This document shows, piece by piece, positions 26,137-34,993 of a DNA stretch of 62,959 bases. The stretch is taken from NCBI GenBank assembly GCA_022648545.1, contig JALCMP010000010.1, forward strand, positions 1-62,959, written 5' to 3'. This DNA is from Bacteroidales bacterium (GTDB lineage: Bacteria > Bacteroidota > Bacteroidia > Bacteroidales > UBA932). The notes beneath the pieces were generated by a model that did not search any database, was not told the origin of the DNA, and saw nothing but the letters and a program-made list of their open reading frames with translations. Each line of letters opens with the position of its first letter. The stretch's first letter is position 1. Position numbers and translations under genes: made by a program.

Positions 26137-26153
26137 AATCCCAAAATGATACG

Positions 26154-26227
26154 GGAGCATAGCTCAGCTGGTTTAGAGCATCTGCCTTACAAGCAGAGGG
26201 TCATAGGTTCGAATCCTATTGCTCCCA
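26154..26227 (+). tRNA. tRNA-Val (UAC anticodon)
   Basis: The acceptor arms GGGAGCA/TGCTCCC pair, the anticodon stem TCTGC/GCAGA encloses CTTACAA (anticodon TAC), and the T-loop is GTTCGAATC. The discriminator is A, length 74 nt, CCA not encoded. It marks the left border of the polysaccharide region. Confidence 0.96.
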
Positions 26228-26309
26228 CGAAGCAAAAGTTTAAAAGCTGATTTTTTCAGAAAGTTTTTTTTGTTTCCAGAGTGTATTTTTTCAGTGTTTT
26301 TAGTTTCCG

Positions 26310-26348
26310 GAGGTCTGCATATTATAGAAAGCAGGTCTCTTTTTTTTT
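26310..26348 (+). terminator. terminator after tRNA-Val
   Basis: GAGGTCTGC (26310-26318) and GCAGGTCTC (26331-26339) form a 9-bp stem including two G-U pairs, with a 12-nt loop, followed by T9 (26340-26348). Confidence 0.7.
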
Positions 26349-26372
26349 GTAAACAAATGATGTTTTTCTTGT

Positions 26373-26384
26373 CGGTAATTACCG
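26373..26384. promoter_or_regulatory. 12-bp palindrome before SLBB gene
   Basis: CGGTAATTACCG is a perfect palindrome 13 bp upstream of the candidate -7 box at 26398. The position suits an operator in the -33 region of the first polysaccharide operon. Function is inferred. Confidence 0.4.
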
Positions 26385-26397
26385 GCTTGTTAAATTT

Positions 26398-26405
26398 TAA
26401 CTTTG
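26398..26405 (+). promoter_or_regulatory. candidate -7 box of first polysaccharide operon
   Basis: TAACTTTG fits TAnnTTTG and lies 44 bp before the SLBB-protein ATG. No TTTG is found at the usual 19-21 bp distance. Confidence 0.45.
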
Positions 26406-26449
26406 TATTATTATAGTATAATCATTATATTCACATATATTTTGTCTAT

Positions 26450-28924
26450 ATGAAAATAAAAGGTTTCGGATTAAAATGTTTCGGGTTGATTCTGTTAACG
26501 GTCTCAATAAGTCTTGCCGGGACGGAAAATATTGGTGCGCAAACGAACGAACAGATAGAAATGGCCAAGGCTCTTGCCCGGCAAAAAGGATATACCGACG
26601 ATGAAATAAATTCCTTTATTAATCATGGTAAATCTGATGTGAATACATCTGGATCAACGTCAATATCACAAGGGGTTGATAGAAATGAATCATCTTCAGT
26701 ATCATACGGGCAAATGCAAAAGGACACGACGCAGGGGAGGCTTTTCGGTGAATCCAGCCGCTTTCCTACCGGAGATCCTTTATCAAGAATAGAAAAGAGC
26801 GATATATACGGACACAATATATTTTCCGCAACAGGACTGAGTTTTATACCAAGTTACAATATTCCGACACCCCAAAATTATGTGCTGTCGGCGGGAGACC
26901 AGATAATAATAGATGTCTGGGGTGCTGTGGTCACTAATATAACGGCAACCATATCTCCGGAAGGATCGGTTGATATCCCCAACCTTGGTCCCGTATATCT
27001 TACCGGGCAAACCATAAAAGAAGCCCAGAAGAATATCAAGCAATATCTTTCCAAAATATATTCCGGGATCTCGCAGCCTACACCTAATACGTTCGTAAAG
27101 CTTTCGCTCGGTAAAATAAGGAGCATAACCATAAATATCGTAGGAGATGTAAAGAAACCGGGAACCTATACTGTTCCGAGTCTTTCCACCATAGCAAGTG
27201 CAATGTATCTTGCCGGAGGTCCGACGAGTCTGGGAACGGTAAGAAGCATACGGCTGTACAGACAAAGCAAATTAATCTCCACTCTCGACATTTACGATTT
27301 CATAATAAACGGGAAATTCGATTCCAACGTACGTCTGGAGGATAATGATGTAATAAAGGTAGGCCCCTTTTTGAAACTGGTGAAAATAAGAGGCGCCGTA
27401 AAGCGTTCGATGAGATACGAAATGAAAGGAGAAGAAACCCTAAGCGATCTTTTGGATTATTCGGGAGGTTTTTCCGACAGGGCTCTTACATCCAGGATAC
27501 ACGTCGACAGGGTCGGGAATCAGGCCGGGAATGTAAAGGCAAAAATAAGGAAGGACGGCATAACTGAAGGAGCTGTCGCAAGGTCTTTTGAGATATCCCG
27601 GCCCGAATTCGATAAATTTGCATTGGAGGATGGCGATGTAGTTACGGTAGACACCAGCTCCTCCCTAAGGTTTAAAAACAGGGTTCATATAGGTGGTGCC
27701 GTTTGGTATCCCGGTGCTTATTCTCTTAAAAAAGGTTCTCTTGAAACACTAAGCCAGCTTATTTATGAATCCGGAGGTCTTAAGGAAGATGCTTATCTGC
27801 GAAGAGGTTATATTAAAAGATTGGATAGAAAAAGGAACAGGACTGCCGTTTCATTCGATTTGCAGAAAGTCCTGCTTGGAGCCGAAGACGTAAATTTAAT
27901 GCCCGACGATCATGTAATAATAAAATCCCGCAACGATCTAAAACCTATTACCACTTTTAATGTCGTAGGAGAAGTTAATAGTCCCAATACATTTATATTC
28001 AGGGATGGCTATACTCTCGGCGATGCTATCATCATGGCAGGCGGCGTAGATGAAAGGGCTACCATGGCCAAGATATCGGTTTCCAGAAGGCGTGTCCCGG
28101 ATCCCGATTTCAAATATGATGAAAGACCCTCGGATTCTACGGCTATAATTTTTGCCTTTAATCTTTTACAGCATCCCGACGGGGCGAATTTCAAATTGGA
28201 ACCGTTCGATATAGTAAATGTTTACAAATCTGCTGCTTATGAAGAGCAGAAATCTTTCAGCGTACATGGAGAAGTTCTTTATCCGGGGTCTTATGTAGTA
28301 AACAAGAAGAACGCGCGTTTGAGCGATCTTGTGAAAAGGGCCGGCGGCTTTACCAAATATGCATTTGTAGCCGGAGCAAGACTTAACCGCAATATGACCG
28401 GGGATGAAGTTGAGAGGATGAAAAAAGCCGTGGATGCTGCAAAAAATCTTTCCCGTAATGATTCCGTCGCTGTAAAAAACATAGAAGAGAAGAATAAGAG
28501 TTATTCCATAGGTATAAATCTTAAGGAAGCTATGGCAAATCCCGGTTCGGATTACGATGTTATGTTAAAAGACGGAGATGTGCTTTCCGTACCGTTACTG
28601 AACAATACGGTTAAAATATCGGGAAACGGAGTTCTTTATCCGAACGTTGTTGCGTATAAGAAAGGAGCACGTCTAAACTATTATCTGTCTAATGCAGGAG
28701 GTCTGTTGCCCAAGGCAGCAAAAAGGAAAATATATGCAGTATATATGAACGGGACAGTCGCATCCCGACGTTCGGCGGATTTTAAGATGATGCCTGGAAT
28801 GGAAATAGTGGTTCCTATGAAAAAGGAAAAAAGCAGTAGTCACGACGCCTTGTCTACTGTAGTTACAATGGCCTCGGCTTCTGCCAGCGTGGCTACCATG
28901 ATATATGCTATTTCCAGATTATAG
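26450..28924 (+). CDS. large SLBB-domain polysaccharide export protein
   Basis: An 824-residue outer-membrane polysaccharide exporter of the Wza/OtsA class. A signal peptide (about 1-29) is followed by a low-complexity Ser/Gln region. The Poly_export domain starts near NYVLSAGDQIIIDVWGAV (about 143) and several SLBB repeats follow (GDVKKPGTYTV, IRGAVKRSMRYEM, IGGAVWYPGAYSL, VVGEVNSPNTFIF, VHGEVLYPGSYVV, ISGNGVLYPNVV). A C-terminal hydrophobic segment (about 803-822) may anchor it. It is about three times the length of the second exporter in this window (38299). It is the first gene of a three-gene set with the WecA-like transferase and Wzz. Confidence 0.9.
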   Translation: MKIKGFGLKCFGLILLTVSISLAGTENIGAQTNEQIEMAKALARQKGYTDDEINSFINHGKSDVNTSGSTSISQGVDRNESSSVSYGQMQKDTTQGRLFGESSRFPTGDPLSRIEKSDIYGHNIFSATGLSFIPSYNIPTPQNYVLSAGDQIIIDVWGAVVTNITATISPEGSVDIPNLGPVYLTGQTIKEAQKNIKQYLSKIYSGISQPTPNTFVKLSLGKIRSITINIVGDVKKPGTYTVPSLSTIASAMYLAGGPTSLGTVRSIRLYRQSKLISTLDIYDFIINGKFDSNVRLEDNDVIKVGPFLKLVKIRGAVKRSMRYEMKGEETLSDLLDYSGGFSDRALTSRIHVDRVGNQAGNVKAKIRKDGITEGAVARSFEISRPEFDKFALEDGDVVTVDTSSSLRFKNRVHIGGAVWYPGAYSLKKGSLETLSQLIYESGGLKEDAYLRRGYIKRLDRKRNRTAVSFDLQKVLLGAEDVNLMPDDHVIIKSRNDLKPITTFNVVGEVNSPNTFIFRDGYTLGDAIIMAGGVDERATMAKISVSRRRVPDPDFKYDERPSDSTAIIFAFNLLQHPDGANFKLEPFDIVNVYKSAAYEEQKSFSVHGEVLYPGSYVVNKKNARLSDLVKRAGGFTKYAFVAGARLNRNMTGDEVERMKKAVDAAKNLSRNDSVAVKNIEEKNKSYSIGINLKEAMANPGSDYDVMLKDGDVLSVPLLNNTVKISGNGVLYPNVVAYKKGARLNYYLSNAGGLLPKAAKRKIYAVYMNGTVASRRSADFKMMPGMEIVVPMKKEKSSSHDALSTVVTMASASASVATMIYAISRL

Positions 28925-28941
28925 CAATAATATATGGAGGA

Positions 28942-30069
28942 ATGATGAGGGAAATGTTGGAATTATTGTTGACTGTAGGGTCTTTGGCCTTTTCGTTGTT
29001 GATAGGATGGATTTACCTTCCTAAAATAATCCTTATTGCAAAAAAGAAAAAACTGTTCGATGCCATAGACGAAAGGAAAGTGCATGTAGGATCTGTTCCG
29101 CGTATAGGCGGAATAGCATTTTTCCCCATAGTGTTACTTACTGTTTCCGTTTTTACTATTCTGCGTTATCTTTTAGGTTGTCCGATTTCCGGAGTTCCGT
29201 TAGACAATGTTTTTGTGGAAATGCTTTGTTTTACTGCCGGTCTTACGATAATGTATATAGTTGGACTGGCGGACGATCTTACTGGAGTGAGATACAAAAT
29301 AAAATTCCTTTTTCAGTTTTTTGCCTCTTTGTGCATAATTTCATCCGGATTATGGGTGCACGATTTACAGGGCATACTTGGCATACATAAAATTCCCTTT
29401 TATATAGGGATTCCCATTACGGTTCTTGCATTCATGTTCGTTATGAATGCGTATAATTTAATAGACGGAATAGACGGATTATGTTCCGGATTATCTCTGC
29501 TTGCAATTGGTCTTATGGGCTTTTGGTTCGCTTATAACCGGCTGTTCTTTTACGGAATGATAGCTGCCGGAATAATGGGAGTATTGATCGTATTCTTTTT
29601 TTATAATACGTACGGAAAAAAAAGCAAGGTGTTCATGGGAGATACCGGTTCTGTAACACTTGGCTTTATAATAGCATTCCTTGGTATAAAATTATATAAC
29701 CTGTCTTTTATTTCAGATTGGACGCTGAACTTTCATAACCCGGCAGCCGCAATATTGGGAATAGCGTTCATTCCCATTTTTGATGCGTTGAGGGTCTTCT
29801 GTGCGCGTATAGCCGGCGGATTATCTCCCTTTTTCCCGGATAAGAGGCATATTCATCATAAGTTCCTCAGGCTCGGATTTACACATGTACAGTCCACTTT
29901 TATAATAATGGGCATGCAGCTTTGTTATGTGGTATTCAACACCATTATGCAGCCGCTTAATATAAATATTATTATTTTTATAGATATATTGATAGCTTTA
30001 ACTTTTCTTGTCGCAATAAATTATGTTATAAGGTGCAAAAACAAACAGATATATGAAAGAACAAAATAA
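28942..30069 (+). CDS. WecA/MraY-like undecaprenyl-phosphate sugar-1-phosphate transferase
   Basis: A 375-residue polytopic membrane enzyme (about 10-11 helices) that starts glycan synthesis on undecaprenyl phosphate. VHVGSVPRIGGIAFFP, GLADDLTGVRYKIKF, NAYNLIDGIDGLCSGLS, FMGDTGSVTLGF and DKRHIHHKFLRLGFTH are the conserved cytoplasmic loops with catalytic Asp and His residues. It belongs to glycosyltransferase family 4 of Pfam (WecA-type, likely GlcNAc-1-P). A close paralogue is at 41464-42558. Its end overlaps the Wzz start by 17 bp. Confidence 0.92.
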   Translation: MMREMLELLLTVGSLAFSLLIGWIYLPKIILIAKKKKLFDAIDERKVHVGSVPRIGGIAFFPIVLLTVSVFTILRYLLGCPISGVPLDNVFVEMLCFTAGLTIMYIVGLADDLTGVRYKIKFLFQFFASLCIISSGLWVHDLQGILGIHKIPFYIGIPITVLAFMFVMNAYNLIDGIDGLCSGLSLLAIGLMGFWFAYNRLFFYGMIAAGIMGVLIVFFFYNTYGKKSKVFMGDTGSVTLGFIIAFLGIKLYNLSFISDWTLNFHNPAAAILGIAFIPIFDALRVFCARIAGGLSPFFPDKRHIHHKFLRLGFTHVQSTFIIMGMQLCYVVFNTIMQPLNINIIIFIDILIALTFLVAINYVIRCKNKQIYERTK

Positions 30070-31222
30070 TAATACAGATATACGGGGCATGGAAAATGAT
30101 GAAGAAGTGGATATAATGGCTCTATTGAAGAGGTTTTACGAAAAAAGGAAGTTCATAATAAAGACGGTCGTCGTTTTTTTTGTTCTGGGTTTTCTTTCTG
30201 CAATTTCTTCGAGGAATCGTTATACTGCAGATTGTATATTCGTTCCTCAGGTTTCCTCAAAAGGAGGGTTGAAGGGCTCTCTGAGCAGCCTTGCTTCGCT
30301 TGCCGGGTTCAATCTGAATAATATGGGGGGAAATGAGACTTCCCTTTCCCCTATGGTTTACCCCAAACTTCTTAAAAATGTGGATTTCCAGAAAGACCTC
30401 ATGTACTCCAAGTTCCATTTTGAAGGATATGACAAACCCTTAAGTTTGTATGATTATTATACGAATCCGAAGAACCGCAAAACTTCTATAAGAAGAATCG
30501 TTTTTAAATATACTTTCGGACTTCCCGGAGTAATTCTTAAGGCTATAAGAGGCGAAAAACAGCGTAAGTCTGTGGTTTCGGAAGATGGGAAAATCCTAAG
30601 AACGCTAACCAACAAGGAATTTTTATTTGTAAAAAGTCTTTCTAACAAAATAGTTCTTGATCTTGATAACAAAAACGGATATTTTACCCTTTCGGTAACA
30701 ATGCCCGAACCTGTTGTTGCCGCCGAGGTTGCGCAGAGGACCTTCGATTTACTGCAGCAGTATATTACCGAATTCAAGATAGAAAAGGCCGAAGATAATC
30801 TCGGATTTATACAAAAGAGGTATGACGAGGCTAAAAAAGATTCAGACGAAAAGCAATTGAAGTATGCGGAATTCTCCGATTCAAACATATCTATATCTTC
30901 TGCGACTGCAAGAATTCGCAAGGAACGTCTTATGAGCGATTATAATCTTGCTGCCTCTGTAACTCAGGGACTTGCCCAGCAGTTGGAGCAGGCAAAGATT
31001 CAGGTAAAGGAAGATACGCCAATCCTTTCCGCCATAAAGCCGGTGACGGTCCCGGTATTGAAAAGCGGTCCACACCGTATGAGAATACTTATCGTTTGGA
31101 TTTTTTTCGGTTTTGTTTTTGGCTGCGGACTCGTTCTTGTTTTCGACTGGCTTAAGGGGCAAGGGATAAATTGGCCTAAAAAATGGAAGTTACCATCCGA
31201 AGGGGTGGTGAGCAAGAGGTAA
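30053..31222 (+). CDS. Wzz-type chain-length determinant
   Basis: A 389-residue inner-membrane polysaccharide co-polymerase. Membrane helices lie at about 36-54 and 347-366, flanking a periplasmic region with a coiled-coil part (EKAEDNLGFIQKRYDEAKKDSDEKQL). PVTVPVLKSGPHRMRI before the second helix is a typical Wzz proline-rich motif. There is no kinase domain, unlike the Wzc-like protein at 39106. Its 3' end overlaps the convergent wlbA gene by 33 bp. Confidence 0.88.
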   Translation: MKEQNNNTDIRGMENDEEVDIMALLKRFYEKRKFIIKTVVVFFVLGFLSAISSRNRYTADCIFVPQVSSKGGLKGSLSSLASLAGFNLNNMGGNETSLSPMVYPKLLKNVDFQKDLMYSKFHFEGYDKPLSLYDYYTNPKNRKTSIRRIVFKYTFGLPGVILKAIRGEKQRKSVVSEDGKILRTLTNKEFLFVKSLSNKIVLDLDNKNGYFTLSVTMPEPVVAAEVAQRTFDLLQQYITEFKIEKAEDNLGFIQKRYDEAKKDSDEKQLKYAEFSDSNISISSATARIRKERLMSDYNLAASVTQGLAQQLEQAKIQVKEDTPILSAIKPVTVPVLKSGPHRMRILIVWIFFGFVFGCGLVLVFDWLKGQGINWPKKWKLPSEGVVSKR

Positions 31223-32161
31223 TTTGGCAAAAGGATGGTAGTCTCCCTTCAAACCTATCGGTTCTGCGTGTCTTATATCGCTTACTATTTGTATGCAGTT
31301 CCGTGCTTCGCTTATTCTGAAACCATTTCCGTTTAAGATATTTTCGTAGCTCCTCGTATGAAGTTCCGTAAATCCGTTGCTGAATTCCAATTCTTTTCCG
31401 TTGACGGTTATTACTCTGTATGTGCGTTTTCCTGCTTCTATTGCTTCTTTGGGAAGAGTTGCACTGTTTATGCTCAGGAAATATCTTACTCTCGCCTTTT
31501 TTAGTTCCATGTAGCCGGCTACCCTGTCGTGCGTTTTGATATGAACTATGCTTTTTTGTACCGGACCGAAAATCCATTGCAGCATATCATAAAAATGGAC
31601 TCCTATATTCGTAGCTACTCCTCCGCTTTTATGCTCGTCGCCCTTCCAGCTTGTATAATACCAATATCCCCGTGAAGTAATGTAAGTAAGATCAACGTCG
31701 TATATTTTGTCTGAAGGTCCTTCTTCTATTTCCTTTTTCAATGCTATTATGGACTCGTGAAGCCTGAGCTGTAATATTGTATAAGCCTTATGTCCTGTCT
31801 CTTTTTCTATTTCTTCCAGCGCATCTATATTCCATGGGTTTAGAACTACCGGCTTTTCGCATATAACATCTGCTCCATATCTTAGTCCGTACCTTATATG
31901 TGCGTCGTGAAGATAGTTCGGTGTACAGATTGAAAATATATCTATTGGCTTTCCAGATGTCTTTATTTTGGTACAATGTCTGTCGAACAGTTCCTGCTCA
32001 GTAAAAAAAGAAGCTTCAGGAAAGTAACTGTCCATAATTCCGACGCTGTCGAATTTGTCGTATGCCGCAACCAGTTCGTTGCCCGTGTCTTTTATTGCCT
32101 TTAGGTGCCGCGGAGCTACATATCCGCCTACTCCCATAATTGCAAAATTCCTTTTTCCCAT
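31190..32161 (-). CDS. wlbA: UDP-GlcNAcA 3-dehydrogenase (WlbA/WbpB-like)
   Basis: A 323-residue Gfo/Idh/MocA oxidoreductase. GVGGYVAPRHLKAIKDTGN at 10-28, YDKFDSVGIMDSYFPEA, ICTPNYLHDAHIRYGLRYGADVICEKP (EKP at 102-104) and VVLNPWNIDALEEIE are characteristic of WlbA/WbpB, which oxidises UDP-GlcNAcA to the 3-keto sugar on the way to diaminouronic acids. No matching WlbB/C/D set is visible here. It is the only sugar gene on this strand and its end overlaps wzz by 33 bp. Confidence 0.88.
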   Translation of the reverse strand: MGKRNFAIMGVGGYVAPRHLKAIKDTGNELVAAYDKFDSVGIMDSYFPEASFFTEQELFDRHCTKIKTSGKPIDIFSICTPNYLHDAHIRYGLRYGADVICEKPVVLNPWNIDALEEIEKETGHKAYTILQLRLHESIIALKKEIEEGPSDKIYDVDLTYITSRGYWYYTSWKGDEHKSGGVATNIGVHFYDMLQWIFGPVQKSIVHIKTHDRVAGYMELKKARVRYFLSINSATLPKEAIEAGKRTYRVITVNGKELEFSNGFTELHTRSYENILNGNGFRISEARNCIQIVSDIRHAEPIGLKGDYHPFAKLPLAHHPFGW

Positions 32162-32181
32162 TATATTGCTGTTAAATTATG

Positions 32182-32230
32182 CAAATTTAACAAAACGGTA
32201 AAGCATATTCGAAAAATAGTGGTAATTTTG
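32182..32230. promoter_or_regulatory. divergent -7 boxes for wlbA and rfbC
   Basis: TAAATTTG on the minus strand (32189-32182) lies 20 bp upstream of the wlbA start. TAATTTTG on the plus strand (32223-32230) lies 21 bp upstream of the rfbC start. Both fit TAnnTTTG and both leaders are of similar length. Confidence 0.6.
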
Positions 32231-32251
32231 AGAAATAAGACCGGATGTTAT

Positions 32252-32845
32252 ATGATTGATGTAAAAGAAACAAAAATAAAAGGTGTTTTTATAATAGAGC
32301 CTAAAGTTTTCGAGGATGAACGGGGATATTTTATGGAAAGTTTTTCCAAAAGAGATTTTTGTGAAAAGGTTCTGGGGATATCTTATGAAGATTACGGAGA
32401 CGGATTATTTGTACAGGATAATGAAAGCAAATCTTCGTACGGCGTAATAAGGGGACTGCATTACCAGAAACCTCCGTTTACACAGGCAAAATTGTTGAGG
32501 GTTATTTCCGGGAAAGTTCTGGACATTGTTGTTGATATAAGAAAAGGTTCTCCTACATTCGGAAAGTATGTTTCTGCAGAACTTACAGGAGAAAACCACA
32601 GGCAGCTTTTTGCCCCGCGTGGTTTTGCACATGGCTTTTCCGTATTAAGCAGCGAAGCCGTATTCCAGTATAAATGCGATAACTTTTATACTCCCCAGGC
32701 AGATAGCGGAATTGCCTGGAATGATCCGGATATTGCAGTAGACTGGCGAATACCGCAATCGGATGTAATACTGTCTGAAAAAGATGAGCATCAGCCCATG
32801 CTCAGAGATTCCGAACCAGTCTTTTATTACGGAACAAAAATATAA
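32252..32845 (+). CDS. rfbC: dTDP-4-dehydrorhamnose 3,5-epimerase
   Basis: A 197-residue cupin epimerase in dTDP-L-rhamnose synthesis. FEDERGYFMESFSK, GVIRGLHYQKPPFTQAKLLRV (catalytic His and Arg), FGKYVSAELTGENHRQLFAPRGFAHGFSVLS and WNDPDIAVDW are RmlC signatures. The frame is open upstream to 32105, but that extension overlaps wlbA and the promoter; the ATG at 32252 (MIDVKETKIKG) gives normal family length. rfbD follows 3 bp later. Confidence 0.95.
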   Translation: MIDVKETKIKGVFIIEPKVFEDERGYFMESFSKRDFCEKVLGISYEDYGDGLFVQDNESKSSYGVIRGLHYQKPPFTQAKLLRVISGKVLDIVVDIRKGSPTFGKYVSAELTGENHRQLFAPRGFAHGFSVLSSEAVFQYKCDNFYTPQADSGIAWNDPDIAVDWRIPQSDVILSEKDEHQPMLRDSEPVFYYGTKI

Positions 32846-32848
32846 ATC

Positions 32849-33847
32849 ATGATGGAAAAGACTAAGAATATTCTTGTTACGGGATCTAATGGACAATTGG
32901 GGCTTTCTTTAAAAAAGGTACTTGGTAGGAATATCGAGGAGGGAAAGAGAAAAAATAATGATAATTTTTTATTTACCGACGTAAATGAGCTTGATATAAC
33001 AGACAAGGACTCTGTTGTTGATTTTATGGCTGAACATGAAATAGATGTTGTAGTTAATTGTGCGGCATATACCAATGTGGAAAAAGCCGAAGAGAATGAA
33101 GAACGCGCGGATTTGTTGAATAATGTTGCTGTAGGATATCTTGCATCTGCTTGTAAAGATGCCGGGGCTTTTCTTATTCATATTTCAACGGATTATGTAT
33201 TCGGGGGCAAGGCCAATACTCCATATACTGAAGATATGGAACCCGGAGGCGGGTCCGATGCTCCCTGCGGTGTTTATGGTCGTACTAAGCTTGCCGGAGA
33301 AAAGATTATAACAGCATCCGACTGCAAATACTTAATTTTCAGGACTGCATGGCTGTATTCGGATTACGGCAAAAATTTCGTAAAGACCATAAGTAATAAA
33401 ATTAAGGAAAATACAACATCCGGAGATAATGGCATGCCCGGATCAATAAAGGTGGTATTCGATCAGGTCGGAACACCCACATTTGCCGAAGACCTTGCGG
33501 ATGCCATATTAACAGTAATAGACAAAAGGATGCTTGACAGGCAGGGCGTTTATAATTTTACCGACGAGGGCGTATGTTCGTGGTATGATTTTGCCGTGGA
33601 AATAGGACTGCTTACCGGATTTGGATCGACAATCGGCTTAATCGGGAAAAAGAAAGTTTGTCGGATAATTCCATGCAGATCCGACGAATTCCATAGTAAA
33701 GTCGAGCGTCCGAGTTATTCAGTTCTTGACAAAACCAGAGTCAAGGATATGTTTGGCATAGAAATTCCATATTGGCGTGAATCTCTTAAAAAGTGTATTT
33801 CCGATCTGGCAGAAGCCGATGTAATTATGACTGCTTATAATAAATAA
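32849..33847 (+). CDS. rfbD: dTDP-4-dehydrorhamnose reductase
   Basis: A 332-residue SDR-type reductase that makes dTDP-L-rhamnose. NILVTGSNGQLGLSLKK binds NAD(P)H, VVNCAAYTNVEKAEENEE, HISTDYVFGG and YGRTKLAGEK (YxxxK) are RmlD signatures, and VFDQVGTPTFAEDLA is conserved. It is somewhat longer than E. coli RmlD (about 300). It lies between rfbC and rfbB. Confidence 0.95.
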   Translation: MMEKTKNILVTGSNGQLGLSLKKVLGRNIEEGKRKNNDNFLFTDVNELDITDKDSVVDFMAEHEIDVVVNCAAYTNVEKAEENEERADLLNNVAVGYLASACKDAGAFLIHISTDYVFGGKANTPYTEDMEPGGGSDAPCGVYGRTKLAGEKIITASDCKYLIFRTAWLYSDYGKNFVKTISNKIKENTTSGDNGMPGSIKVVFDQVGTPTFAEDLADAILTVIDKRMLDRQGVYNFTDEGVCSWYDFAVEIGLLTGFGSTIGLIGKKKVCRIIPCRSDEFHSKVERPSYSVLDKTRVKDMFGIEIPYWRESLKKCISDLAEADVIMTAYNK

Positions 33848-33854
33848 TACGTTT

Positions 33855-34949
33855 ATGAAAAATATTCTAATTACCGGAGGGGCCGGTTTTATAGGCTCGC
33901 ATGCTGTACGGCATTTCGTTAAAAAATATCCTGATTATAATATAATAAACCTCGACAAACTTACATATGCCGGCAATCTTTCCAATCTCAGGGATGTGGA
34001 GAACAGCAGCAATTATTTTTTCATTAGGGAAGATATATGTAATTATGATGCCGTAAAAAAAATATTTTCAGGAGAGACTCTTTTAAGCAACAAGTCTTTT
34101 AAGAATATTTGCCTTCCGGTGGACGGCGTCATAAATCTGGCCGCCGAAACTCATGTAGACAGAAGCATAAAGGATCCTTTTGTATTTGCAAGGACAAATG
34201 TCCTTGGGACTCTTACCTTGCTTCAGTGTGCAAAAGAGACCTGGCAGGGGAATTATGAAGGTCATCTTTTTTATCAAATATCTACCGATGAAGTCTACGG
34301 AGCTCTTGAATTGGAGGGTGGGTTCTTTACGGAAACGACCAGATATGACCCGCATAGTCCTTATTCCGCATCGAAGGCTTCGGCCGATCATTTTGTAAGA
34401 GCTTTTCATGATACTTACGGATTGCCGGTGGTAATTACCAACTGCAGTAATAATTACGGTCCCTATCAGTTCCCGGAGAAACTTATTCCGCTTTTCATAA
34501 ACAACATAAGGCACAACAAGCCGCTGCCGGTATATGGTACCGGACAAAACGTACGCGACTGGCTTTATGTCGAAGATCATGCCCGGGCCATGGATATTGT
34601 CTTTCATAAAGGAGTTCCCGGTTCCACGTATAATATTGGCGGATTTAACGAATGGAAAAACATAGACCTTATAAAGGTAGTAATAAAGACTGTCGACAGA
34701 ATTTTGGGACGACAGGAAGGGGCGTCTCTAAAACTTATAACCTATGTAAAGGACAGGGCCGGACATGATCTTAGATATGCTATAGATTCGACAAAGCTTG
34801 AAAAGGGATTAGGATGGAGGCCGAGCCTGCAATTCGAAGAGGGAATAGAAAAAACCGTAAAATGGTATCTTGAGAATCAGGAGTGGATGGATAATGTTAC
34901 CTCCGGAGAATATGAAAGATATTATGAAAATATGTATGGAAACAGATAG
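33855..34949 (+). CDS. rfbB: dTDP-glucose 4,6-dehydratase
   Basis: A 364-residue extended SDR. ILITGGAGFIGSHAVRHF, NLDKLTYAGN, NLAAETHVDRSI, STDEVYG, YSASKASADHFVRAF (YxxxK) and RDWLYVEDHARA are RmlB signatures. It completes the rhamnose pathway with rfbC, rfbD and the distant rfbA. A convergent response-regulator gene follows, with a shared terminator. Confidence 0.97.
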   Translation: MKNILITGGAGFIGSHAVRHFVKKYPDYNIINLDKLTYAGNLSNLRDVENSSNYFFIREDICNYDAVKKIFSGETLLSNKSFKNICLPVDGVINLAAETHVDRSIKDPFVFARTNVLGTLTLLQCAKETWQGNYEGHLFYQISTDEVYGALELEGGFFTETTRYDPHSPYSASKASADHFVRAFHDTYGLPVVITNCSNNYGPYQFPEKLIPLFINNIRHNKPLPVYGTGQNVRDWLYVEDHARAMDIVFHKGVPGSTYNIGGFNEWKNIDLIKVVIKTVDRILGRQEGASLKLITYVKDRAGHDLRYAIDSTKLEKGLGWRPSLQFEEGIEKTVKWYLENQEWMDNVTSGEYERYYENMYGNR

Positions 34950-34970
34950 AAAATGTTCATTATAAAAGTT

Positions 34971-34993
34971 AATGCCGGTTATTTGCCGGCATT
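34971..34993. terminator. terminator between rfbB and response regulator
   Basis: AATGCCGG (34971-34978) and CCGGCATT (34986-34993) form an 8-bp stem with a 7-nt loop; on the plus strand it is followed by TTCGTTTTT. It includes the stop codon of the convergent gene. Confidence 0.75.

Noticed and set aside
26154-26227. tRNA-Val as attachment site of an integrated island
   Set aside because: No repeat of the tRNA 3' end and no integrase gene were noticed to the right; the glycan region next to it needs no site-specific integration to explain.
32105-32251. 49-codon upstream extension of rfbC
   Set aside because: Overlaps the start of wlbA and both divergent promoters; homologues begin near MIDVKETKIKG.
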